Shown piece after piece: positions 1 to 6,519 of a stretch of DNA of 31,100 nucleotides. The stretch is taken from the NCBI GenBank assembly GCA_021816545.1, contig JAKAXP010000006.1, positions 1-31,100 on the forward strand, written 5' to 3'. Position 1 is the first letter of the stretch. Each line of letters starts with the position of its first letter. Under the pieces are notes generated by a model. It did no database searches and was not told where the DNA came from. It saw only the letters and a list, made by a program, of their open reading frames with translations. The position numbers were made by a program, and so were the translations under genes. The DNA is from Bacteroidota bacterium. GTDB lineage: Bacteria; Bacteroidota; Bacteroidia; Bacteroidales; VadinHA17.

Positions 1-1
1 G

Positions 2-679
2 GCAGAAAACGGATCACTTGTTTACTATACCCTGACCATAGACAAGTTCTTCGATCCGCTTGATGCCACCTATCTCCAGCACCTGCTCGATCAGAAGACT
101 GAGGCGGTGGGCTACCAGAGCGAGTTCGCATGCCCTGTGATTGTGAGAATATATTTCCCGGCAGGGAAGGAGCCAGACAGGGAGACACTCGTGAAGGCCA
201 TCGAATCAAAGAGCCTGAACTTCACTGTCAATGAGACGGAGTTCAATGTGAAGCTTCCTTATAGGGTGGTGACCTTCTCTGAGGAAAAGGGGACACTTTC
301 ACCGCAGGAGTTTGCAAGGGAGATGTTCATGCCAACACGGTCATTCTTCAATGACTCCCAGAACTATTCAGGTGATGTTCTGAAGGGGATGCCTGTCAGG
401 CTGGGTGAAAATGCAAAGCTGAACCAGAGATACAGTTACCTTGTCAGTCATCTCTCCAATGACAGCGGGATTGTCGGGTTTGAGACTTCGCTTGATGATG
501 CCGGCGCAGAAATGCTGACGCTGTGGTATGTTGATACACTCACAACCCCGGACAGGATCTTCGGTGCGCTCAGCGCAGACAGCCTCGTACTCCATTATGC
601 CGACGGCACCGTTGGAACCGCGCCCAATCCGTTCCGGTTTGTCCCGGCGGATACAGTACCCACCGGCATCACTGAATAA
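2..679 (+). CDS. Hypothetical protein, 5'-truncated by window edge
   Basis: The reading frame is open from the first bases of the window to a TAA at 677-679, giving at least 225 residues; the start codon lies outside. A GTG at 107 is only an internal codon, because the same frame continues upstream with a normal protein-like sequence. I recognise no domain. The visible part is soluble-looking, with alternating hydrophobic and polar residues that suggest beta structure, no membrane segment, and an acidic, proline-containing C-terminus. It is followed by a convergent minus-strand gene pair, so it is not in an operon with anything downstream here. Function unknown; confidence applies to the gene being real. 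Confidence 0.7.
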   Translation, partial: AENGSLVYYTLTIDKFFDPLDATYLQHLLDQKTEAVGYQSEFACPVIVRIYFPAGKEPDRETLVKAIESKSLNFTVNETEFNVKLPYRVVTFSEEKGTLSPQEFAREMFMPTRSFFNDSQNYSGDVLKGMPVRLGENAKLNQRYSYLVSHLSNDSGIVGFETSLDDAGAEMLTLWYVDTLTTPDRIFGALSADSLVLHYADGTVGTAPNPFRFVPADTVPTGITE

Positions 680-710
680 CAGCGGCCGCAGTTTAGTCAT
701 AAAATGAAAA

Positions 711-733
711 TCCCCGGCCCTTTCAAAAGGGGA
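711..733. terminator. Possible hairpin between convergent genes
   Basis: TCCCC (711-715) can pair with GGGGA (729-733), and inside it CCCTT can pair with AAGGG around a TCAA loop. Read on the minus strand the hairpin is followed by ATTTTCATTTTA, a weak T-rich tail that would suit termination of the minus-strand pair ending at 784. On the plus strand there is no T tract. The rest of 680-783 shows nothing recognisable. Confidence 0.35.
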
Positions 734-783
734 CAGGATCTGAAATACTTATGTTTGTGAAGGGGATATTTAAATCGCTTCTC

Positions 784-1908
784 TCACATCAATGATAAAA
801 CCTTTTCTATTATCATAAGAACCACCGGAAAAATCACAGCAAAGAATGCAGCTGAAATGCTCTTTGTATCAAAAGGCCATGTAGTCTGAGAAGATAATGA
901 CTTCTCAATCTCTTTATACTCATTCAGCCTTGAAAAGCTTCGTGCGCTCTGACTTACGGACATATCGCTGACAACACGCTGGATCTTTTTCTGAATGATG
1001 AGCAACTGATCTTCCTTATATTCCTCCATCATCTTATGAATGTTCGACAGGGGCCAGAAGAAGTATACTATGATTATTACTGCAAAGCCGCCGTACCAGA
1101 CATAATGTAACGGCAGCCATGGCCAGTCTCCGAATAGTCTCGCAATCACACCCAGAAACAACGGGAAAATGGCAAGCAACGAGGTCCTTAGATGAAGATG
1201 CCCGATCCCAAGCACCCCATTGTTTTTGTCGAGTCCCATAGCCTGTTTATTGGGATTCTTGCTTATCCTGTTCAGGAAAAAGGCAAACATCAGTATTGTG
1301 TAAATGGCAGCTCCTGCAAAAAACATATTTATGAACTCAAAGACAGCAAATACGATCCTGGCTTTTTCTGAAGAGAATGGTGTGCCAAGAATGTATTCAC
1401 CAACTGAAGCCACTGCACCTGTTACAAGCCCTGCAATTATTGCAAAAGCCCTGTTAAACATTAAATTATGTGCCTTTAAGAAAATTTCTTCAGTTTTTTC
1501 CCTTGGAAGAGATGAAATCTGAACAAATGAAGGATAGTTTGACCCTATCAGGTTATATGCCCATATCAATCCTGCCCAGGAGGTAATCAGTTGAATTGTA
1601 TAAACCAAAAACGAAACAAGGTAAATCCGGTCCTCTCCCAGCCAATACCAGGCTACCTGAACGGCTCCGAATATCAGCATTGCGAAGATTAGAATACTTA
1701 CAATATAGTTTAGCGGCATTTTGCGGACAATGCTCAGCTGGAAAGGTCTTCCGGCACCTGGAAACCGTTCATTAAAACCCGGGAATTCGTCTTTCAGCGG
1801 TATGTGAACTGCCGGCTCCTTCTCATCCTGCCATTCATAGCAATACCTGCATTTCTCGGCTTTTGCCGGGATTACACTGCAGCAATACTGACACTCTTTT
1901 GTTTCCAT
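784..1908 (-). CDS. Zinc-ribbon multi-pass membrane protein of unknown function
   Basis: The 374-residue protein opens with a small zinc ribbon: CxxC at residues 6/9 and CxxC at 20/23, spaced as in the short N-terminal ribbons found on many bacterial membrane proteins. About seven hydrophobic segments follow, roughly at 67-89, 95-119, 153-174, 187-212, 243-261, 269-286 and 351-372. A charged cytoplasmic stretch (about 290-340) precedes the last one. The ribbon is presumably cytoplasmic. Its ATG lies one base after the TAA of the hydrolase gene, so the two are almost certainly one transcript with coupled translation. No enzymatic motif was seen and the specific function is unknown. The start is well supported because the first cysteine pair begins at residue 6. 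Confidence 0.8.
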   Translation of the reverse strand: METKECQYCCSVIPAKAEKCRYCYEWQDEKEPAVHIPLKDEFPGFNERFPGAGRPFQLSIVRKMPLNYIVSILIFAMLIFGAVQVAWYWLGEDRIYLVSFLVYTIQLITSWAGLIWAYNLIGSNYPSFVQISSLPREKTEEIFLKAHNLMFNRAFAIIAGLVTGAVASVGEYILGTPFSSEKARIVFAVFEFINMFFAGAAIYTILMFAFFLNRISKNPNKQAMGLDKNNGVLGIGHLHLRTSLLAIFPLFLGVIARLFGDWPWLPLHYVWYGGFAVIIIVYFFWPLSNIHKMMEEYKEDQLLIIQKKIQRVVSDMSVSQSARSFSRLNEYKEIEKSLSSQTTWPFDTKSISAAFFAVIFPVVLMIIEKVLSLM

Positions 1909-1909
1909 T

Positions 1910-2923
1910 TTATCCGGTTATAAAAACTCTTGATTCAGCTATTACATCAGGATTTGTCACCATCTGGAGATTCATATTGATGTCGGGCCTCCGACGTCGG
2001 TTCAGCATATGTCCGAGATGCCTGTGCATGACAATTTTAATGTTGCCTGAGATCCTTATGTTGTCCTGGTAGCTCCGCCGCAGACGCAGATATGGCTTGA
2101 CAATCCAGTCATTGGTGCCGCACTGAACAAGAATTTCTTTTTCTGCAATCATATCAAGGATACTTTCCCTCTCGGCCGGGGAAACCCCACGTAAAATCTC
2201 AAAAATTGTAAGGTATCCTGATGTATACTTAAGGAACCGCCTGTGGTCATTGATAACCAGTTTGAAGTAGCTGGGCTTACCTGAACGGTTAAGCCGGAAT
2301 CTGAAATAGCGTGAGGACCTGAAAAGCCGGAGAAACAACATCGGCCTGTTGACGGCTGAATTCAAAATTCTCCTGAAAGCTTTTTCCGATCTGGCTGAAA
2401 GGCCGGTACTGTAAATCCTGTCAAAGACTATATCAAACGAATCAGGAGGAGCGTACAGTAAGAGCTTCCTGACCTTTTTCACTTCCGGCAGCGAAGTGGC
2501 AAATCCTGTACCGGCAAGCGACGGCAGATTTTTCAAGGCCTCTTCTGCTTCAATTACATGTATCGATTCAGCTAACTTCTCTTCAGTCCTGCTGTTATAG
2601 TTGGTAAGAAAAGTTATTGCAGCCAGTGCCCCTGCGCTGTGACCGGCAAGATCTATTGTGTCAATCTCCGGCGAATCAAAGCTTCTGATCAACTCCGCCA
2701 GTTGTTCAATCATAATACCTATCTGCCATTCTCCCACTGATCCCTGACCGGGAAGATCAACCAGGTAAATGGCTGAATAAAGGTCGGAGAAAGCTGAAAC
2801 ATGCTCGATATAGCTTTCCTTGAAGGCGCCTATCCCTGGCAAGAAGATCAGGATCCTGCCACAGTTCAGGCCTGTCTCTGATACTGCATAGCTGATACCG
2901 TTAAGGATGCCTTGCTTGAACAT
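1910..2923 (-). CDS. Alpha/beta-hydrolase fold protein
   Basis: The 337-residue protein shows the hydrolase triad in the expected order: nucleophile elbow GHSAG with Ser96, an acidic residue in GTNDW (Asp272), and a histidine in HLGHM (His305). A FLPGIG segment near residue 28 fits the oxyanion-hole loop, and DLPGQG near 57 is the usual strand-loop before the elbow. Roughly 150 residues between elbow and acid form a long basic insertion, probably a lid. Substrate unknown; esterase, lipase or thioesterase are all possible. I chose ATG at 2923; an in-frame GTG lies 12 bases upstream (2935) and cannot be excluded. It is the first gene of a pair with the zinc-ribbon membrane protein one base downstream, suggesting a shared envelope or lipid role (inference). 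Confidence 0.8.
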   Translation of the reverse strand: MFKQGILNGISYAVSETGLNCGRILIFLPGIGAFKESYIEHVSAFSDLYSAIYLVDLPGQGSVGEWQIGIMIEQLAELIRSFDSPEIDTIDLAGHSAGALAAITFLTNYNSRTEEKLAESIHVIEAEEALKNLPSLAGTGFATSLPEVKKVRKLLLYAPPDSFDIVFDRIYSTGLSARSEKAFRRILNSAVNRPMLFLRLFRSSRYFRFRLNRSGKPSYFKLVINDHRRFLKYTSGYLTIFEILRGVSPAERESILDMIAEKEILVQCGTNDWIVKPYLRLRRSYQDNIRISGNIKIVMHRHLGHMLNRRRRPDINMNLQMVTNPDVIAESRVFITG

Positions 2924-2988
2924 CAATACTGACACTGTTGAGATTTAACCGGCAGGATGTTATGTTGAATATGAGCCTATATATATTA

Positions 2989-2996
2989 TAAAGATA
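2989..2996 (-). promoter_or_regulatory. Candidate -7 element for the hydrolase/zinc-ribbon pair
   Basis: On the minus strand this reads TATCTTTA, seven of eight matches to the Bacteroidota -7 consensus TAnnTTTG. It would place the transcript start near 2982, giving a leader of roughly 45-60 bases depending on the start codon. No convincing -33 TTTG was found. Confidence 0.35.
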
Positions 2997-3022
2997 CTTT
3001 TTTTTGTTTTCAGAAAAAGCGA

Positions 3023-3048
3023 GAGGCTGCCCCTTTTGAGACAGCCTC
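3023..3048. terminator. Intrinsic terminator (bidirectional form) after the EF-G paralogue
   Basis: GAGGCTG (3023-3029) and CAGCCTC (3042-3048) form a 7-bp GC-rich stem with a 12-base loop. On the minus strand it lies about 30 bases past the EF-G2 stop and is followed by a T-rich tract. On the plus strand it is also followed by GTTTTTAT. It isolates EF-G2 from the hydrolase gene, which has its own candidate promoter just beyond. Confidence 0.7.
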
Positions 3049-3078
3049 CTGTTTTTATATGTAAGGTGAGATAGGTTA

Positions 3079-5235
3079 CTATTCCTCTTCCTCTTCGGAC
3101 TCGTATGCCTTGATGACAGAATCCTGGACTTCGCCGGGTACCTGTGAGTACTCGCTGAACCTCATTGAGTACATCGCGCGGCCGCCGGTGAGCGAACTCA
3201 GAGCCGTTGAGTACTTGTTCATCTCAGCCAGGGGTACCCTTGCCTTGATGACCTCGAAGCCCTTCTCGCTTGACATGCCTAGGACCATTCCGCGGCGTCC
3301 CTGCAGGTCACTTATAACATCACCCATGCGGTCGGCCGGAACCCAGATCTCAACCTCGTAAACGGGTTCGAGGATCTTCGGGCCGGCGTTCTTGAACGCG
3401 GTGCTGAATGCATTACGGCCAGCAAGACGGAATGAGATTTCGTTTGAGTCAACCGGGTGCATCTTGCCGTCATAAACGTAAACCCTGATGTCACGGGCAT
3501 AGGAGCCTGTAAGAGGACCAACCTCCATCTTCTCCATGATACCCTTGAGGATTGCAGGCATGAAACGTGCATCAATTGAACCTCCCACGATACAGTTCAC
3601 GTAGACCAGTTTGCCGCCCCACGGGAGTTCGATCTCCTCCTTGTCACGGTTGGAAAGCTTGATCTCCTTGCCGGCAATCTTCATCATTGTCTTGGCTTCG
3701 GAACCTTCCTCATATGGCTCGATGATCATATGAACCTCACCGAACTGGCCTGCACCACCTGACTGCTTCTTGTGACGGTAGTCAGCCTGTGCTGACTTGG
3801 TGATGGTCTCACGGTATGGGATCTTCGGTGCAAGAAACTGGGTTTCAATCTTGAAGATGTTGTCAAGATGCCACTTCAGTATATTGAGGTGGTATTCGCC
3901 CTGTCCGTGGATGATGATCTGCTTGAGCTCCTTGGAATACTCTACGAGGATTGTAGGATCTTCCTGGTGCATCCTGTTTAGGGCCTCGCCCATCTTCTCC
4001 TCATCGCTCTCGCTGAGAGGCTTGATTGCAGCACGGTATTTCGGAGCGGGGAACATCATTTCCTCATATGTCCAGTCGTTGCCCGGTGCATTGAGCGTAT
4101 GGTTTGTTTTGGTATTCTTCAGTTTCACGAAGCCGCCTATGTCGCCTGCGTTGATCTCGGGGATGCGGGTGCGGTTTTTGCCGGCGCATGCGAAGATCTG
4201 TGAGAGACGTTCCTTGGTTCCGTTGCTCGTGTTGACAGCATCAAAGTTCTCATTGATCTTGCCTGACATCACCCTGAAGTAGTTGATTTCGCCGATATGC
4301 TCCTCAATGGTTGTCTTGAAGACGAAGACTGATACCGGGCCGGCTGAGGTGCACTTCACTTCGGTGCCTTTTGCGTTCTTCGGTGCAGGCATGTCAGCGG
4401 GTGACGGTGCCGAAACGGATACGAACTCGAGCAGCCTGTCAACACCTATATTACCTTTTGATGATACGCAGAAAACCGGGAAGATCCCCCTCTTCAGGAG
4501 TCCTTCGCGGAGTCCGCGGCCGATCTCCTCCTCTGAAAGTTTGTCGTTTGCAAAGAAGAGTTCCATCAGTGCCTCGTCGCTCTCAGCCACCTTTTCGGTA
4601 AGTGCAGCATGAAGCTCATCAGCCTTTGCCTTATGCTCAGCAGGTATGTCAAGCACCTCTGCCTTGCCGCCGTCCTTGCCGTAGCGCAGCATCTTCATGC
4701 TGATGACGTCAACGATGGTGTTGAAGCCAAGACCCTCATTCACCGGGAACTGTGCCAGTGTTACGTTGCTGCCGAAGCGCTCATGGAGCATCTCAACAGT
4801 CTTTTCAAAGTTTGCCTTCTCATGGTCAAGGCCGTTGACGGCAATGATCAGGGGCTTATGAAACTTCTCGGCATGCCTGAAATGGATCTCGGTACCCACT
4901 TCAACACCGTTCTGCACATTTATTACAAGCATGGCGGTGTCGGCAGCGTACATTGACGATATTACCCCACCGGAGAAATCGTCAAGGCCAGGTGTGTCAA
5001 GGATATTGATCTTCTTGTCCTTGAATTCAGTATAGAGCACTGCGGAAAAGATGGAGTTGCGGTTCTCCTGCTCAATAGGTTTGTAATCAGAGACGGTGTT
5101 CCTGGCTTCTACTGTACCCCGTCTCTCGATGACCCCGCCGTTGAAAAGCATTGCTTCCGCAAGGGTGGTCTTACCTGAGCCAGAGTTTCCCAGCAGAGCA
5201 ATGTTCCTTAGGTGGTCTGTTGAGTATGTCTTCAT
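3079..5235 (-). CDS. fusA2: Elongation factor G paralogue (EF-G2 type) with altered GTPase motifs
   Basis: The 718-residue protein has the full EF-G architecture: G domain, domain II, and domains III-V, including the domain IV loops (KQSGGAGQFGEV and HPVDSNEISF). Its GTPase signatures differ from the canonical EF-G in this same window. The P-loop is GNSGSGKT (16-23) instead of AHIDAGKT. The switch I motif RGITI is absent, with ENRNSIF at that place (57-63). Switch II reads DTPGL (80-84), so the catalytic histidine of DTPGH is leucine. The base-recognition motif NKxD is NGLD (134-137). The protein ends in an acidic tail (ESEEEEE). A Bacteroides EF-G paralogue called EF-G2 has been reported to support translation without GTPase activity; this protein fits that type. 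It is transcribed divergently from rpsL-rpsG-fusA. Confidence 0.9.
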   Translation of the reverse strand: MKTYSTDHLRNIALLGNSGSGKTTLAEAMLFNGGVIERRGTVEARNTVSDYKPIEQENRNSIFSAVLYTEFKDKKINILDTPGLDDFSGGVISSMYAADTAMLVINVQNGVEVGTEIHFRHAEKFHKPLIIAVNGLDHEKANFEKTVEMLHERFGSNVTLAQFPVNEGLGFNTIVDVISMKMLRYGKDGGKAEVLDIPAEHKAKADELHAALTEKVAESDEALMELFFANDKLSEEEIGRGLREGLLKRGIFPVFCVSSKGNIGVDRLLEFVSVSAPSPADMPAPKNAKGTEVKCTSAGPVSVFVFKTTIEEHIGEINYFRVMSGKINENFDAVNTSNGTKERLSQIFACAGKNRTRIPEINAGDIGGFVKLKNTKTNHTLNAPGNDWTYEEMMFPAPKYRAAIKPLSESDEEKMGEALNRMHQEDPTILVEYSKELKQIIIHGQGEYHLNILKWHLDNIFKIETQFLAPKIPYRETITKSAQADYRHKKQSGGAGQFGEVHMIIEPYEEGSEAKTMMKIAGKEIKLSNRDKEEIELPWGGKLVYVNCIVGGSIDARFMPAILKGIMEKMEVGPLTGSYARDIRVYVYDGKMHPVDSNEISFRLAGRNAFSTAFKNAGPKILEPVYEVEIWVPADRMGDVISDLQGRRGMVLGMSSEKGFEVIKARVPLAEMNKYSTALSSLTGGRAMYSMRFSEYSQVPGEVQDSVIKAYESEEEEE

Positions 5236-5284
5236 CTTCGGCTGTTGTTATATATTATATGTATTCTTTATCCGGATGGGAGCG

Positions 5285-5292
5285 CAAAAATA
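5285..5292 (-). promoter_or_regulatory. Candidate promoter -7 element for the EF-G paralogue
   Basis: On the minus strand this reads TATTTTTG, a perfect match to TAnnTTTG. A TATG lies 19 bases further upstream as a possible weak -33 element. Transcription would begin near 5278, giving a leader of about 43 bases before the ATG at 5235. Confidence 0.6.
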
Positions 5293-5329
5293 ACAAATTT
5301 TCAAAAGATTGCATATAAAGTGATGGCTG

Positions 5330-5353
5330 TTTGAAAAATATTTACTTTCTTTG
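5330..5353 (+). promoter_or_regulatory. Weak candidate promoter for the rpsL operon
   Basis: TTTCTTTG at 5346-5353 matches TAnnTTTG at seven of eight positions. A TTTG at 5330-5333 lies only 12 bases upstream, which is short for a Bacteroidota -33 element. If used, the transcript would begin near 5360 and carry a leader of about 275 bases containing the inverted repeats. No better match to the consensus was found upstream of rpsL. Confidence 0.3.
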
Positions 5354-5379
5354 CGGCGGTTTTTTGAAAACAGGAGTAC

Positions 5380-5501
5380 CGGTCGCACCGTCAGTGTGTA
5401 AGTTTACAAAAGATGTCGGAAGGGGCGGTCGGGAAGAAAATCCTGGAAATAACTTACAAACCATAAGTTACATCTTCAGAAAACTTTACCCCGGGGCACT
5501 G
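5380..5501 (+). other. Nested inverted repeats, possible structured leader of the rpsL operon
   Basis: Several complementary segments nest in order. CGGT (5380-5383) pairs with ACCG (5387-5390). CAGTGT (5392-5397) pairs with GCACTG (5496-5501), one pair being a wobble. AAGATGT (5410-5416) pairs with ACATCTT (5470-5476). TAACTTA (5450-5456) pairs with TAAGTTA (5464-5470) around a 7-base loop; its last base is shared with the previous stem. TGTAAGTTTACA (5397-5408) is also palindromic. The nesting is compatible with a folded RNA; the short AT-rich palindromes could instead be protein-binding operators. No known leader family is recognised. Confidence 0.35.
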
Positions 5502-5636
5502 TGGCGGCCTTTTGTCGCTATAATGTACAGGATGTATGATCCGCGCTGACGTATGATGCGAAAATGGCGGAATGGAAATTTGAAATTGAATTTTTTAAGA
5601 CCAGAATAAAAAAGGAAAATTAATTAAAAGAGAATT

Positions 5637-6011
5637 ATGCCAACAATTCAGCAGTTAGTTAGAAAAGGCCGCAAGAAGCTGGTAGACAAGAGCAAGGCAC
5701 CTGCTCTTGACTCATGCCCGCAGCGCAGGGGAGTATGTGTTCGCGTATATACTACCACGCCAAAAAAACCTAACTCAGCCATGAGAAAAGTAGCCAGGGT
5801 AAGGCTGACCAACCAGAAAGAGGTCAACGCCTACATCCCGGGTGAAGGACACAACCTGCAGGAGCACTCGATAGTGCTTATCAGGGGCGGCAGGGTCAAA
5901 GACCTTCCGGGCGTCCGTTACCATCTTGTCCGTGGCGCATTAGATACATCCGGTGTTGACGGCCGCAAGCAGAGAAGGTCAAAATACGGAGCAAAAAGAC
6001 CAAAGAAGTAA
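5637..6011 (+). CDS. rpsL: 30S ribosomal protein S12
   Basis: S12 lies at the decoding centre of the 30S subunit and shapes translational accuracy. The 124-residue length is standard. The invariant segments PKKPNSAMRK (42-51) and KDLPGVRYH (88-96) are present. Lys43 and Lys88, which correspond to the E. coli lysines 42 and 87 mutated in streptomycin resistance, are both the sensitive-type lysine, so no resistance change is seen. It is the first gene of the ribosomal run, 19 bases before rpsG, behind a long leader region. Confidence 0.98.
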   Translation: MPTIQQLVRKGRKKLVDKSKAPALDSCPQRRGVCVRVYTTTPKKPNSAMRKVARVRLTNQKEVNAYIPGEGHNLQEHSIVLIRGGRVKDLPGVRYHLVRGALDTSGVDGRKQRRSKYGAKRPKK

Positions 6012-6030
6012 AAGCTAAAGGATTCAAGAT

Positions 6031-6507
6031 ATGAGAAAGTCAAAACCAAAGAAGAGGATCCTCTTACCGGACCCGAAGTTCAACGATCCGTACGTTACCC
6101 GTTTCATCAACAACCTGATGTACGATGGTAAGAAGACCGTTGCATTCAGGATATTCTATGACTCACTCGATATAGTCGCCGAGAAAATGAAAAACGCGGA
6201 GAAGAGTCCGCTTGAGATCTGGAAACAGGCTCTTGACAATATCACTCCGCATGTCGAGGTTAAAAGCCGCAGGGTTGGTGGTGCCACCTTCCAGGTGCCC
6301 CTCGAGATACGCCCTGACCGCAAGGTGAGCATAAGCATGAAAAACCTTATTCTCTTCGCGCGTAAGCGCACGGGCCACAGCATGGCCGACAAGCTTGCAG
6401 CCGAGGTGATGGCAGCCTACAACAACGAAGGCGGCGCTTACAAGAAGAAAGAGGATACCCACCGTATGGCCGAGGCCAACAAGGCCTTCGCACATTTCAG
6501 GTTCTGA
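6031..6507 (+). CDS. rpsG: 30S ribosomal protein S7
   Basis: S7 organises the 3' major domain of 16S rRNA in the head of the 30S subunit and contacts E-site tRNA. The 158-residue protein starts MRKSKPKKR and contains the typical motif GGATFQVPLEI and the C-terminal HRMAEANKAFAHFRF. The length matches the short bacterial form ending shortly after AHFRF. The ATG at 6031 is preceded by AAAGGA, a modest purine tract. It lies second in the str operon, 12 bases before the GTG of fusA. In E. coli S7 represses its own operon; whether this holds here cannot be seen. Confidence 0.98.
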   Translation: MRKSKPKKRILLPDPKFNDPYVTRFINNLMYDGKKTVAFRIFYDSLDIVAEKMKNAEKSPLEIWKQALDNITPHVEVKSRRVGGATFQVPLEIRPDRKVSISMKNLILFARKRTGHSMADKLAAEVMAAYNNEGGAYKKKEDTHRMAEANKAFAHFRF

Positions 6508-6519
6508 TACCGGTGACGC

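Larger units (their letters stand above)
5236..5636. promoter_or_regulatory. 401-base divergent control region between EF-G2 and rpsL
   Basis: No convincing gene lies here; a 72-codon open frame at 5331-5549 has no recognisable features and an unconvincing composition. The left end carries the EF-G2 promoter. The centre (5380-5501) is dense in inverted repeats, listed separately. The last 130 bases before rpsL are AT-rich and end in a purine-rich stretch without a strong ribosome binding site. The length is unusual for this compact locus and suggests regulatory content for the translation genes on either side. Confidence 0.6.

Noticed and set aside
3797..4282. 161-codon plus-strand frame inside the EF-G paralogue
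   Set aside because: Entirely antisense to a conserved protein and without protein-family features.
5516..5523. TATAAT-like sequence upstream of rpsL
   Set aside because: It resembles the E. coli -10 box, but the Bacteroidota primary sigma factor recognises TAnnTTTG, and no matching upstream element is present.
5331..5549. 72-codon open frame upstream of rpsL
   Set aside because: No recognisable features, overlaps the inverted-repeat region and has no plausible start context; more likely untranslated leader or chance.
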